From positions 1 to 46,547 of the forward strand of contig JAGQPW010000026.1 in assembly GCA_020426515.1 (NCBI GenBank): 46,547 nucleotides of DNA. Reading direction: 5' to 3'. The notes beneath the pieces were generated by a model that searched no databases, had not been told where the DNA came from, and was given only the letters and a program-made list of their open reading frames with translations. This document shows, piece by piece, positions 18,808-29,490 of the stretch (position 1 is its first letter; each line of letters opens with the position of its first letter). Origin of the DNA: Planctomycetaceae bacterium. Its GTDB lineage: Bacteria; Planctomycetota; Planctomycetia; Planctomycetales; Planctomycetaceae. The position numbers were made by a program, and so were the translations under genes.

Positions 18808-21800
18808 ATGGTGCTGCGTTCTTGGCTGCAGATGTTTCGGGCTCGACTCTGGTGGCATGCGCGGCTCTCCCGCAAGCGGAAGAAAGCTAAGCGCCGCGCA
18901 GCCCAGCGACTGGCCACCCGCGTCCTCTCCCCCGAAGACCGCACGCTGCTGTTCGGCGTGACCGATGACACGGTCTCCATGACCAACGATGCCGGTCCGG
19001 TGCAGGTCAGCGTGCTGTCGAACGACGACCTGACTGGTGGGCCGGTCGAGATCATCAGCTTCACGCAGCCGATCAGCGGCGGTTCCGTGAGCCTGATCGA
19101 TGACCCGAGTGGACCCGGCACGGATCAACTGCAGTTCACGGTCGATCCGGGGTACACCGGGAATGTCACGTTCACGTACACAGCGCAGGATGCCAGCGGC
19201 AATCAGGCCGCGGCCAGTGTCAGCGTGGACGTCACGGCGCGTCCGACGATCAGCAACCTGGGTCTGGTCAATGACACCGAGACCCCGGACGACCTGGTCA
19301 CGAGCGACCCCAGGATCAGCTATACACTCAATGATGCCGATCCCAGCTCCTACTATTACGTCGAAGTGGACACCAACGGGGATGGCTCCGCAGACCTGAC
19401 GGACTCGGCTTATGGTCCGGGGACCTACCAGCAGGATCTGAGCGGCTCCCTGGGGTACGGGACGCACACCATTGCGGTCCGCGCCATCGAGTACCCTGAG
19501 TCCGGTCCCAGCCACACGGGCGACTGGACCACGCTGACGTTCACGTACGCGCCCCCGCCGAACGATCCCCCGGTGATCGAGAACCTGGGTCTGGTGAATG
19601 ACACCGACACGCCCGATGACCTGAGCACCAGTGATCCGCGGATTGGGTTCACGCTCACGGACATCAACCCCAGTTATTACTACGACCTGCAGTTCGACAC
19701 CAACGGGGATGGCTCCGCCGATTTCACGAACTACGCCTACGGCACTGGGACGTATGAGCAGAACCTGGGTGAGTATCTGGGGTACGGGACGTACACCATC
19801 GGCGTCCGGGCGGTCGAGTACCCGGAGACCGGCGCCCCGAGCGTCGCCAGTAACTGGACGTCGCTGACGTTCACCTACGCGCCGCCGCCAAACGATCCTC
19901 CAGTGATCGAGAACCTGGAGCTGATCAATGACACCGACACTCCCGATGACCTGAGCACGAGCGATCCCCGGATCGGGTTCACGCTCACGGACGTCAACCC
20001 CAGCTATTACTACGACCTGCAATTCGACACCAACGGGGACGGGAACGCCGACTTCACGAGCTATGCCTACGGCACCGGCACGTACGAGCAGAACCTGGGT
20101 GAGTACCTGGGCTTCGGGACGTACACCGTAGCGGTTCGCGCCGTCGAATATCCGGACATGGCCCCCAGCGTCACCGGGGATTGGACCACGCTCACGTTTA
20201 CCTACGCGCCACCACCGAACGATCCTCCGGTGATCGAGAACCTGGGGCTGGTCAACGACACCGGGACAATAGGCGATCTCGTGACGAGCGATTCGCGCAT
20301 TCGGTTCACGCTGACCGACCTCAATCCCAGTTTCTACTATTACATCGAAGTCGACGCCAACGGGGATGGTTACACCGACATCTGGAACTATGCGTCTGGC
20401 CCCGGCACATACGAACAGGACCTCAGTGGATACCTGTGGTACGGCACGCAGACCGTGTCAGTGCGAGCGTCGGAGTACCCTGATATGGCACCCAGCGTCA
20501 CCGGTGCATGGACGACGCTGATGTTCACGCTGGAGCCACCGCACAATTCGGCCCCGACAATCACCAGCCTCGCACTGATCAACGACACTGGCACTCCCAA
20601 CGATCTGACCACCAGTGATGGCCGCATCGGCTTTGTGCTCCAGGACACCAGCCCCAGCTACTATTACGATCTGCAGTTCGATCTCAACGGTGACGGCTCC
20701 GCCGACTTCGCCGAGTATGCCTACGGGCCCGACACGTACCAGCAGGATCTCAGCAGCTACCTGGGCTACGGGACACACACCATCGCGGTGCGGGCCATCG
20801 AGTATCCCGACATGGCTCCCAGCGTGACGGGTGAGTGGATCTCACTGACATTCACGTTCGCCCCTCCACCAAACGATCCCCCGGTGATCGCGAATCTCGG
20901 GCTGGTGAACGATCCTGACGCCGACTTGAGCACCAGTGATCCGCGGATCGAGTTCACGCTCACGGACGTGAACCCCAGCTTTTATTACGAGTTGCAGTTT
21001 GACACCAATGGCGATGGCTCTGCGGAGTTCACGGACACCGCCTACGGCCCAGGAACATACCAACAGGATCTGAGCGGCTACCTGGGCTATGAGGCTTACA
21101 CGATCTCGGTGCGCGCTGTCGAGTATCCGGACTCCGGCGCTCCCAGTGTGACTGGTGAATGGGCCACACTGACATTTACGCTCGCTCCTTTTCAAAATGA
21201 TTCTCCCACCATTGCCGACGTGCGGTTGGCCAATGACACCGCCACTCCAGGGGACTTGATCACCAGTGATCCCCGCCTGCGGTTCACGCTGCAGGACCCG
21301 GACCCCGGCTCCTCCTACGGGCTCGAGATCGACATCAATGGCGACGGCTCCGCCGATATCTGGAGCGCTGTCTCGGGGACCGGGGAGCACGAGTTCGACC
21401 TGAGCAGCCACATCGGTTTTGGTGGGCACACGGTGGCCATTCGGGCCATTGAGTATCTCGACTCCGGAAGCAGCGTCACCAGCGAGTGGACCAGTCTGTC
21501 GTTCACATATTACTCCTCGCTCAACAGTGCCCCAATTACCGTTGCGGATCTCTACACGATGACCGCCGGATCGACAATTCTGATCGACCCCACCGTCAAT
21601 GATTGGGATCCCGATGGAGATTCTCTCACTCTGGTGTCCGTCAGCACCGACTTTGGAACCGTTCAATTGCGGCCTCGCATTTCCGACTTGCAATGGCAAG
21701 AGTGGCTGGCGGCTGATGATGGGACATACGCATCCTTTGCCGACTGGTGGGACTCGACTTCCCATGCGATGGAACAGGGCTTTGCGTCGGAGCTGCCTTA

Positions 21801-24800
21801 CGACGTGGAGCTCACGATCACAGGCAGCGAAGTGACTGGACAGGCGACCGTGACATACGGTGTTGCCGACCCCTTCGGCGCCGTTTCATACGGGACCGCC
21901 ATCGTCACAGTTCTGCCGCCAACTGATGGTTCAGACGGTGGCGCACAGGACGACACCTCGGACACCATTGACGAAATCATCGATGACCTGATTGATCAAC
22001 TCAATGGGACCACCGGCGGGTCGGGGGGCACGACCACGCCCCCCTCCGGTGAAGGCACGGTCACCGACGGTGGTGGTGTCAGTTCCAGTCAGGGAACCTA
22101 CAGTTTCAGCAGTGCGGACTGGACTCTGGCCCAAGGATCCGGTGCCAGCGGGTATTGGGCGATTGGAGGGGTTTCTGAGGATCCGTCGGCGCCATCGGCG
22201 GATGAGATGCCCACGGACGTCAGCGAACCAGGCGTCGAGGACAGTCTCAACACCAGCATGACGCTCGAAAGTGGGCTGGTCGTGGATCTCCGCACAAACT
22301 TCGTGCTCCCAGTCGAGCTCCAAGTCGACTCAGAAGTCACCACGACGGGAGTCCTCCCCATCGACGAAACAGTCGATACCAGCGGCGTGACTCTGACCAG
22401 TGTGGGAAGTACGAGTTGGACCCTCACAGTCTTGACGGCCCTCACAACCGAGGGCTGGGTTTACGCCGAGACGTATACCTCGACCTCCATGGTCACGGTC
22501 ACGGGCAGTGACGGGTCGATGTCCGTTCACACGACAACCTACGACTACGCGTTTGCGGCTGAGCAGACCAGTTCACAAAGCACATTTACGTTGAGTTTCC
22601 ACCTGGTCGAAGAAGCGACTGGATCGTTTGACGAAATCTGGGAAACGCCCGCCTCCGTACCGGGCGGAGAAGGTGAGACGGAAAGTCCACCGCCGGTCGG
22701 GTCGGGAGTGGTCCATTGGCTGTGGTCTCTCACCTCGAGCAACGACTCTTCGTTCACGTACACCGCCGATCAATCCTCCGGTGCGACCACACTCGTATCG
22801 TGGGCCAGCACCTCCAGCGATTCGTCAATGGCCGGTCAGGGGACGTACACAGTCGCATTGCCGGGTGGATTGCTGTCGGGAACCTCAGTCATCACGAACT
22901 CGGCATCCGAAACGCAGGTGCTCCACATTACCGAGACGTTGGGAGCCGATGGAATCTGGGTGATCACCGCAGGGACAGCCTCAGGCAGTGGCAGCAGTGA
23001 GCTGACCAGTCAATATGCTGCTGTGGGGAACTATCAGGCCATCTCAGCCACTTCAGATGTCACTGGCGCGGTGACGGAGTCCGGTGCTGCATCGTCCAGC
23101 GTCTCGTATGACTTTGCGGCCGACTATGCGTCCGATGGGACCTGGACTCCGACGGCGGGGAACCTGCAATTTGCAGGCGATTCGACGGCCTCTTATGCCT
23201 ACAGCGGCAGTGGAACCTTCTACGACACGACCTCGCTGGACGCCACCGCCATCGGCACGGTGGTCGAATCGGGTGGATTCTCCCTCGCGGACAGCTACTC
23301 CGGGAGCGCGTTGGTGGGAGCCGACGGACTCTGGCAAGGGACGATGACCGCGACCGGGAGTCAGTCCGCGATGTTCCGACTGCGCACCGGCGGAACCTAT
23401 GGCGCAGAGGAGATGAGCGGGGTCATGGAGAATGTGGTGGACCAGGCCGACTCGACCACGTACGCGTTCGCAGCTGGTTTGGATGCCATTGGAGACTGGA
23501 AACTCGCCAGCGGCGAGTCCCAGTCGACCGGAATCTCCGATTATCGTTCGATGTACTCCGGGACCGGGACCTACAGCCGCGATCTGGCCCAGCAGGCCAC
23601 GGACGGGTCCACCTCAACTGACGGCGGCGAGACCACGGAGACCACCGAGACGGAGGGGCTGACCAGCAACAAGAGCGGAACCGTTTCCGGCGTGCTCTCC
23701 GAGTACCAGGACTTCGGCTCGACAACGACGTCCGAAGTCACCCAGGTGGCCGGTACGGATGGGAATTGGGCAGCGGCCGCCGGGACATCCAGCACGATCA
23801 CCACCGTCAATTCCGCATTTGCCTACTCTGGTGCCGGCACTTACTCTGCGGAAATCAGTGGTGGGACCGTTGACGGGACAGTGACGGAGTCTGGGCATAT
23901 CAACAGTTCCGTTTCGATCGTGGAACATGCTGCCTTGGACTTGTCCGGAGCCTGGCAATTCACAGACGGCACCATCGACATCAGCGGCGACTCGCGATTC
24001 GATGACGCCTATTCCGGGACCGGGCAGTTCACACTCAGTGACACGGACACCGTGGCCTCCGGCACCTACGGCGAGTCGGCCAAGAGTTACTGGGAAGACC
24101 AGTACATGGCCCAGGGCATCATGGTCCTGCCACCCCCGCCCCCTGCGTCATCCGATCCCGCGGGTGAAGAGGGCAGCACCACGACTGAGGCCAGTTCGGG
24201 AAGTGAATACTCGTGGAATTGGACGGCGGGCTCGGCCACCGAAAAATCCGGTTATGATTACGCGCTGGCGATGGAGTCTGCCGGGACGGTCACAACGTCC
24301 CTGGACGGAGGATCGTTGTCAGGAACGACAAAGGACCACGTCAAATTTAGCGCCGGTGAGGATGTCGAGATTTTCCAGACCATCCTGGAAGATGGCACGT
24401 GGCAAGTTGCCTCCGGTACGCGAAATGCCTACGACACGTTCGACCTCAGCTATTTGATGGCCGCCAGTTCCCAGGTTGATACTCCCGCGGTGGGGATGGA
24501 TGTCACGCTGCAAACCACGCTGGCCACGGAGTACGGCGAGAAAGCCAGCACCACCACCTCAGAAACCCTGCTGGCCGACGGCACCTGGCAACTGGCCACG
24601 GGGGACAAGTCTGAGTGGTCGCTGGAGACCTTTGACTCCCTGACCAAGGGGGCCGGCACGGTCGTCAGTTCCGGGGTGACCGTCGAGGTTGCGATCGAGG
24701 CTCATGCGAGTGACTTCTTCCATCGGGATCGGAAACAGGCCGTGGTCGATGGCGTGTGGCAATCGACCGAGGGACAACGGACCGACTCCACATCGTCCGA

Positions 24801-27800
24801 TTTCCATGTCGGCGTGCTGGGGGGAGGCCTTCTGGATGCGGCCGGAATGCCGGTCACGGTAACCGTGACCGGCGACGAGTCGCAGACTTCTAACACGATT
24901 GCGTTTTATCGCCCGTCGCTGGAAGGGGAATGGATCCTGATCAACGGGAGTGAAGAGGACACCTACTCCAGTGCATTCGGACTGACCGTTGCGGCAAATC
25001 AGACCGGCACGCTGCCGGTCACCGAGGGGACGCTGGGCACCGAGATCTCTTTCGTGGCCAGCTACGCCGATGCTGAATTCGAACGGACAGAACGCCACGC
25101 GGCCGGCGGGGGAGCAACCCTCTCCTCGACAGGCCAATCGCTGGGTACGGAATCTGCCGAGTGGTCCGCACTAACCGGCGAACGGACCTTCTACCGCTCG
25201 GCCACCACAGCGTTCATTGTCTCAGCCACTGGCAGTCTGACGGCCGCTGACGGAGCCACCGCCGATCTGCAACTGTCCATCGAAGATGGCTACGCCTTCA
25301 CCGAATCGGCCAGGTATACCGTCACGCCCCCCTCCACCGACGAGTCGACCGAGTCCTCCCTGGCGGAGGCGCCGTTCTGGACACCGGCGGAAGGCGCGCG
25401 TGCGGATGATCTCTGGCATACCGAGTCAATCGTGATGATGATCTCGGACACATCCGACGTCCAGGTCGCCGGCGGAACAACCACCGTCACCACCGATGTC
25501 GGAATCTCGATCACCGCCAGCAACCAGACGCACATCGATTATTCATTGGCCTCCGATGACACCTGGCTACTGGTCGGCGGGACGCAGCAGATGGTCCTCT
25601 CGTCCCAACTGCAACTGGAATACCTTGGCGCCGGTACATTCACACATGAGACCCCCAAAGGGACCATCGTGGGAACGACCAGCCTGGCCGGCACCGCCTC
25701 CGATGTCCGCACCTGGTCGCGCGATCTCACGATGGACTCCACGGGAACGGTCAGCGTCACCGCGGGGGTCACTGCAGTCGATGTCCACACCCAGGACAAG
25801 TTCTCGCTCGCCGGTGCCGGGACATACACGTACGAAACGCAGGGGGGATCGGTCAGCGGGGAATCAACCGAATCCGTGGTCCGCGAAAGCAGCTACGATG
25901 AGTACTACCTCGCCACACTGGTTCCCGGAAATGCCAGTTGGAATTACATCGGCAGCAAAACGTCTATTTCCAGCGGTTCCTCCGATTTCGCATATTCCGG
26001 ATCGGGCACGTACAGTTGGACCCAGTCGACCGGGTCGGGCCGGCAATCGTCGGTGTCTGGAACGATCACCGAGTTCGGAGCGCAGCATGAGGAAACGGCC
26101 CAAAGCCAGCTCTTTGACGTGAATCTCTTCGATGGGTCCTGGGAGTCAGGCGTGGGGCAGCTGACCTCCAGTGGCCACACGGCAGATTCTCTGTTCTATA
26201 CGGGGAGCGGCAGCTATCAGGTGGATTCCACGGACGTGGAACAGGACTATTATTCCGGAGCAACGCAAACGGTCATCAATCAAGGAAGCGGCCAGATCAC
26301 GGAAGCGGGCTATGTCCTGTCGGCATCCCAGCACGAAACGTCCGCCATTCCCACCGTCGACGGTTCATGGCAGTCCACCGTCGACCAGGGGACGGGCAGC
26401 ACCACCTCCGGGTACTGGCAGCAGGCCTCCGGCACGATCAACACCTCCTACGCGGAACAGGGATCCGAGCGCAACAACCAGTACTCGGGAACCACCACCG
26501 AGTTTTCCCGGTACGAGTCGGCCGACCTGACCACCTCCGCGTACGACGACCTCCTGGAAACGAGCCTGCAAACAAAATGGTCCAGTTTCGCCAGCAAGGA
26601 CACCAGCAACTTCGCCGGGGATGGCACGTTCAGCAAGACGCTGCCGTCCGAACAGATCAGCGGCTCCATCGACCTGGTCACCATCAAGTCCTCGCGGGAG
26701 GAATCCAAGTCGGAATCGTGGGTCAGTCCAGGGGACAACATCTGGCTGCAAGCGGTCGGTGCCCACCATTTTGACTGGAGTGACAGTTATTTCATGGACT
26801 CCTCGGGGGCGGGAACATTCCAGGCCCAGCGGAAGGTGGGCAACCTCAGCATTTCGGTCTCCGGGAATGTCACCGATGTGACGTCGACGTACGGCGAGGC
26901 CCATACCGAAACCTGGGACGATTCGTACCAAGATGGTGCCTGGCAGCGGGACAGCGGCACCAAAACCAGCACGTACAACTCGGAATCGAGCCGCAAACTG
27001 GATGGCACCGGCACCGTCACCATGACACTCTACTCCCCCTTCCAGGGAACACTCTCAGGCGACTACGTGGAGACGCATGACGCCTACGAGAAGACCCGCA
27101 ACAGTGAGAAGTATGCGGCGGATGGGTACAACTGGGACCTGACCTACGGCGACTATTACAGCAAGTCGGACCTGAAGCACACGGGAACGGTGGCCTCCAT
27201 TTCCGGGAGTTACAGCCACAACGGCTTAAACGGCACTGGATCCGGCACGGCGAGCCTCACGGATCAAGCGTCCGGCACGGCGACCAAGCAATGGTCTCCC
27301 GAGACCAAGCAATGGGAACATGCGGGGAGCGGCACGGCGACGCACAGCGACTATTCGGAGATCACGCTCACGGCCCAAGCCGAGCAATCGTCCACGCCCG
27401 ATCCCTGGACCAACGGCGTCGAGAGTTCCACCAGCTCAGCCCACCAGGTGTTGGAAGAGGAAATCATCTCCCGGGATGACCACTCCTGGTCCGCCCCCTG
27501 GTCGATTGGCACCAGCGGCACAAAGTCGACCTGGTATCTCAGCACCGACACCACGAGCGAGCAGTGGACGTATCGATCCAACTACTCGAACACATCCACA
27601 TGGACCGGTCCCTACACAACCGGCGGTTTTGCGGAACTCGATGCCCAGTTCTCGGGGGCTTCGGGGGGCGAGCTTCTGCTGACCCACTCCTCGGGGAACA
27701 GCTCCAGCGACACACGATCCGGTCACGACCAGCAGACCAGGTCCGTCACCGCCCACGCCACGCAGGCCTATGCGGACTGGTCGGCGGGACAGAGCATCCC

Positions 27801-29112
27801 GGATGAGGCCTGGGGGGTCAGCGAACAGCGGACCGTGAGCAGCGGCACGCGGGATCACACGTTCAGCAGCCAGGGCACCGACACACTCACCCTGACTGAT
27901 GGCCAGCAGCAGGCCACGCTGGCCCAGTCCTCGTGGCACCATGGCACCACGCACGATGAGCACACCACGACCGAGGACTGGCTGGTGGGGTACACCGTGC
28001 GGGAGGTCAGCGGCTCGCTGACCGAAAGTGCCGGCACCGCCCCCGGCGAGGAGCCGCCCGCTCAGCCGGCCCACACCGCCGCCAGCGCGTACGCCTACAG
28101 CGATGCCGGCTCCGGGTTCGCTCCGGAATTCTACTTCGGCCACGACTTCCAGCCCGCGAGCGTCCCCGCCTTCCAACTGAACGCGACGGCCGCCAATGTG
28201 CCGGGAAAGGTACTCCTCGGCCCGGAGCCAACGGTGACCCAAGCCTTCTTCAATGGCCTTGGTCAAGGAGCAGCCAACATTGGTTATGCTGCCGGCCAGA
28301 TCGGCCACGGCATTTACCAGACGGGGCTGCAGGCAAAAGACACGTTGGGGGTCACGGGCGAACTCCTCGGACTCATTGAGCGTTACGAGTGCGTCAGTGA
28401 ATTGGGCCAGGCCGGCGATGTGGGCGCGGTCACGGCGGCAGACTTCTACTCGCTGTCGACATTCGCGGGCATGATTCCCGGCGTTTCGCTGGGCCAGAGC
28501 ACGGTGGCCTGGTGGAAAGGGGAAATCTCGGACGACGAGTACAGCGTGGCCTGGGCATCGTTTGGGTTTGAAACCCTGATGATGGCCGGCGGCCTCCGCG
28601 GGACAACCATCGGCACCGCCCCCTTGCGACAAGTGCCCCAAATCGCTATCACCGAGGCAAAGGCGGCAGTTGGCAATGTGGTCAACAAAACGAAGCAGTT
28701 TTTTGGGGCCAGACGTGGCGCTGTCACAATGGCGGAGGGTTCGCCGGCCTGGGCTGGCCCGATGGTCCGTGAGTACGCCAATAGCGTTCCAGCGATAGAT
28801 GGCTTTACTGATGTGTTTATTCACGGCACTCGTAATGGCAGAGCATTCTCTGTTATCCACAATGGCCAAGAGGTTATTCTTAGTCACCGTCAAATTGCTG
28901 GATGGTTGCAGAGTCAAGGAATCGAGGGGAATGTCCGTTTGATTTCATGCTACTCCGGCTCGTTGCCCACTGGAGGTGTTGCCCAGAATCTGGCCAACAA
29001 ACTTGGTGTGACGGTTCGTGCCCCAACCAACGCAATTACGGTTCATTTCAATGGCTCGCTCACTGCTCCTCCGGGAACACGCTGGCGAGACCTGGTTCCC
29101 GGAGGCAGATGA
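18808..29112 (+). CDS. Giant polymorphic-toxin-like surface protein with beta-repeat stalk
   Basis: 3434 residues; the ATG at 18808 has AAGGA 9 nt upstream. The N-terminus is Arg/Lys-rich and carries SPEDRTLL (~41-48), like the LEPR-type motif of planctomycete giant exported proteins. Then come one cadherin-like domain (52-143), seven ~108-residue DTNGDG repeats (145-905), a cadherin-like domain with an inserted WxEWL...FADWWD segment (905-1041), an acidic and Ser/Gly linker, and a ~2000-residue stalk (1092-3080) of ~80-90-residue units with YSGxGTY, GTVxExG and DGxW. A Pro-rich linker leads to the tip from ~3099. The tip has a Gly/Ala-rich hydrophobic part and a last domain with His3339 (FIHGT) and Cys3381 (LISCYSG), perhaps a His/Cys dyad hydrolase. 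The only other cysteine I noticed is in ERYECVSE. The overlapping small gene behind it supports a toxin role. Confidence 0.85.
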   Translation: MVLRSWLQMFRARLWWHARLSRKRKKAKRRAAQRLATRVLSPEDRTLLFGVTDDTVSMTNDAGPVQVSVLSNDDLTGGPVEIISFTQPISGGSVSLIDDPSGPGTDQLQFTVDPGYTGNVTFTYTAQDASGNQAAASVSVDVTARPTISNLGLVNDTETPDDLVTSDPRISYTLNDADPSSYYYVEVDTNGDGSADLTDSAYGPGTYQQDLSGSLGYGTHTIAVRAIEYPESGPSHTGDWTTLTFTYAPPPNDPPVIENLGLVNDTDTPDDLSTSDPRIGFTLTDINPSYYYDLQFDTNGDGSADFTNYAYGTGTYEQNLGEYLGYGTYTIGVRAVEYPETGAPSVASNWTSLTFTYAPPPNDPPVIENLELINDTDTPDDLSTSDPRIGFTLTDVNPSYYYDLQFDTNGDGNADFTSYAYGTGTYEQNLGEYLGFGTYTVAVRAVEYPDMAPSVTGDWTTLTFTYAPPPNDPPVIENLGLVNDTGTIGDLVTSDSRIRFTLTDLNPSFYYYIEVDANGDGYTDIWNYASGPGTYEQDLSGYLWYGTQTVSVRASEYPDMAPSVTGAWTTLMFTLEPPHNSAPTITSLALINDTGTPNDLTTSDGRIGFVLQDTSPSYYYDLQFDLNGDGSADFAEYAYGPDTYQQDLSSYLGYGTHTIAVRAIEYPDMAPSVTGEWISLTFTFAPPPNDPPVIANLGLVNDPDADLSTSDPRIEFTLTDVNPSFYYELQFDTNGDGSAEFTDTAYGPGTYQQDLSGYLGYEAYTISVRAVEYPDSGAPSVTGEWATLTFTLAPFQNDSPTIADVRLANDTATPGDLITSDPRLRFTLQDPDPGSSYGLEIDINGDGSADIWSAVSGTGEHEFDLSSHIGFGGHTVAIRAIEYLDSGSSVTSEWTSLSFTYYSSLNSAPITVADLYTMTAGSTILIDPTVNDWDPDGDSLTLVSVSTDFGTVQLRPRISDLQWQEWLAADDGTYASFADWWDSTSHAMEQGFASELPYDVELTITGSEVTGQATVTYGVADPFGAVSYGTAIVTVLPPTDGSDGGAQDDTSDTIDEIIDDLIDQLNGTTGGSGGTTTPPSGEGTVTDGGGVSSSQGTYSFSSADWTLAQGSGASGYWAIGGVSEDPSAPSADEMPTDVSEPGVEDSLNTSMTLESGLVVDLRTNFVLPVELQVDSEVTTTGVLPIDETVDTSGVTLTSVGSTSWTLTVLTALTTEGWVYAETYTSTSMVTVTGSDGSMSVHTTTYDYAFAAEQTSSQSTFTLSFHLVEEATGSFDEIWETPASVPGGEGETESPPPVGSGVVHWLWSLTSSNDSSFTYTADQSSGATTLVSWASTSSDSSMAGQGTYTVALPGGLLSGTSVITNSASETQVLHITETLGADGIWVITAGTASGSGSSELTSQYAAVGNYQAISATSDVTGAVTESGAASSSVSYDFAADYASDGTWTPTAGNLQFAGDSTASYAYSGSGTFYDTTSLDATAIGTVVESGGFSLADSYSGSALVGADGLWQGTMTATGSQSAMFRLRTGGTYGAEEMSGVMENVVDQADSTTYAFAAGLDAIGDWKLASGESQSTGISDYRSMYSGTGTYSRDLAQQATDGSTSTDGGETTETTETEGLTSNKSGTVSGVLSEYQDFGSTTTSEVTQVAGTDGNWAAAAGTSSTITTVNSAFAYSGAGTYSAEISGGTVDGTVTESGHINSSVSIVEHAALDLSGAWQFTDGTIDISGDSRFDDAYSGTGQFTLSDTDTVASGTYGESAKSYWEDQYMAQGIMVLPPPPPASSDPAGEEGSTTTEASSGSEYSWNWTAGSATEKSGYDYALAMESAGTVTTSLDGGSLSGTTKDHVKFSAGEDVEIFQTILEDGTWQVASGTRNAYDTFDLSYLMAASSQVDTPAVGMDVTLQTTLATEYGEKASTTTSETLLADGTWQLATGDKSEWSLETFDSLTKGAGTVVSSGVTVEVAIEAHASDFFHRDRKQAVVDGVWQSTEGQRTDSTSSDFHVGVLGGGLLDAAGMPVTVTVTGDESQTSNTIAFYRPSLEGEWILINGSEEDTYSSAFGLTVAANQTGTLPVTEGTLGTEISFVASYADAEFERTERHAAGGGATLSSTGQSLGTESAEWSALTGERTFYRSATTAFIVSATGSLTAADGATADLQLSIEDGYAFTESARYTVTPPSTDESTESSLAEAPFWTPAEGARADDLWHTESIVMMISDTSDVQVAGGTTTVTTDVGISITASNQTHIDYSLASDDTWLLVGGTQQMVLSSQLQLEYLGAGTFTHETPKGTIVGTTSLAGTASDVRTWSRDLTMDSTGTVSVTAGVTAVDVHTQDKFSLAGAGTYTYETQGGSVSGESTESVVRESSYDEYYLATLVPGNASWNYIGSKTSISSGSSDFAYSGSGTYSWTQSTGSGRQSSVSGTITEFGAQHEETAQSQLFDVNLFDGSWESGVGQLTSSGHTADSLFYTGSGSYQVDSTDVEQDYYSGATQTVINQGSGQITEAGYVLSASQHETSAIPTVDGSWQSTVDQGTGSTTSGYWQQASGTINTSYAEQGSERNNQYSGTTTEFSRYESADLTTSAYDDLLETSLQTKWSSFASKDTSNFAGDGTFSKTLPSEQISGSIDLVTIKSSREESKSESWVSPGDNIWLQAVGAHHFDWSDSYFMDSSGAGTFQAQRKVGNLSISVSGNVTDVTSTYGEAHTETWDDSYQDGAWQRDSGTKTSTYNSESSRKLDGTGTVTMTLYSPFQGTLSGDYVETHDAYEKTRNSEKYAADGYNWDLTYGDYYSKSDLKHTGTVASISGSYSHNGLNGTGSGTASLTDQASGTATKQWSPETKQWEHAGSGTATHSDYSEITLTAQAEQSSTPDPWTNGVESSTSSAHQVLEEEIISRDDHSWSAPWSIGTSGTKSTWYLSTDTTSEQWTYRSNYSNTSTWTGPYTTGGFAELDAQFSGASGGELLLTHSSGNSSSDTRSGHDQQTRSVTAHATQAYADWSAGQSIPDEAWGVSEQRTVSSGTRDHTFSSQGTDTLTLTDGQQQATLAQSSWHHGTTHDEHTTTEDWLVGYTVREVSGSLTESAGTAPGEEPPAQPAHTAASAYAYSDAGSGFAPEFYFGHDFQPASVPAFQLNATAANVPGKVLLGPEPTVTQAFFNGLGQGAANIGYAAGQIGHGIYQTGLQAKDTLGVTGELLGLIERYECVSELGQAGDVGAVTAADFYSLSTFAGMIPGVSLGQSTVAWWKGEISDDEYSVAWASFGFETLMMAGGLRGTTIGTAPLRQVPQIAITEAKAAVGNVVNKTKQFFGARRGAVTMAEGSPAWAGPMVREYANSVPAIDGFTDVFIHGTRNGRAFSVIHNGQEVILSHRQIAGWLQSQGIEGNVRLISCYSGSLPTGGVAQNLANKLGVTVRAPTNAITVHFNGSLTAPPGTRWRDLVPGGR

Positions 29113-29489
29113 TGACAACGCATAAACGAGTGGGATTCTTCTTCGAGCAGTCGGTAGAGGATCAGCAAAGATCGCTGAATTCCCTTCGCAGTGATGTGGC
29201 GCACCCAAAGGAGGATCAGATTGTCGAGTATTTAGTTTCCGGTATTAATGTGTGCGTATACATGATGCATGAGCATGACTATCTAGCTGATCCACCAGTG
29301 TTTATTGGGGAAGGACTTGTGAAGTCGGATGGTGAGTGGGTGTGGCCTGCGTCGCTTGCGCATTATGTTCGTGAATACCACATCTCGCTGCCTCAAGAAT
29401 TCATTGAGAAGATGGAACGAACCGACTGGCGTGTTCCGCCCAACGCTGAATGCGCACCAGACATACCAGAAGGCCATGTCGAGATGTGA
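29109..29489 (+). CDS. Immunity protein for the second giant toxin
   Basis: 126 residues from the ATGATG that overlaps the stop of the giant gene by 4 nt, so translation is coupled. The protein is acidic and soluble, without a signal peptide; visible segments are EDQIVEYLVSGINVCVYM, DGEWVWPASLAHYV and LPQEFIEKM. I do not recognise a named family with certainty. Position, size and composition are those of a cytoplasmic immunity protein that would neutralise the His/Cys tip encoded just upstream. A copy of the toxin's tip-proximal DNA resumes 9 nt after its stop, showing that this gene ends a cassette. Confidence 0.75.
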   Translation: MMTTHKRVGFFFEQSVEDQQRSLNSLRSDVAHPKEDQIVEYLVSGINVCVYMMHEHDYLADPPVFIGEGLVKSDGEWVWPASLAHYVREYHISLPQEFIEKMERTDWRVPPNAECAPDIPEGHVEM

Positions 29490-29490
29490 T

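Noticed and set aside
19240..21520. Regular ~326-bp repeats suspected as a CRISPR-like or satellite array
   Set aside because: The unit is far too long and stays in frame as a protein repeat with a calcium-loop motif.
27436..28917. Minus-strand open frame of 493 codons opposite the end of the second giant gene
   Set aside because: Shadow of the plus-strand gene; no recognisable domain, and the plus strand carries conserved junction and tip motifs.
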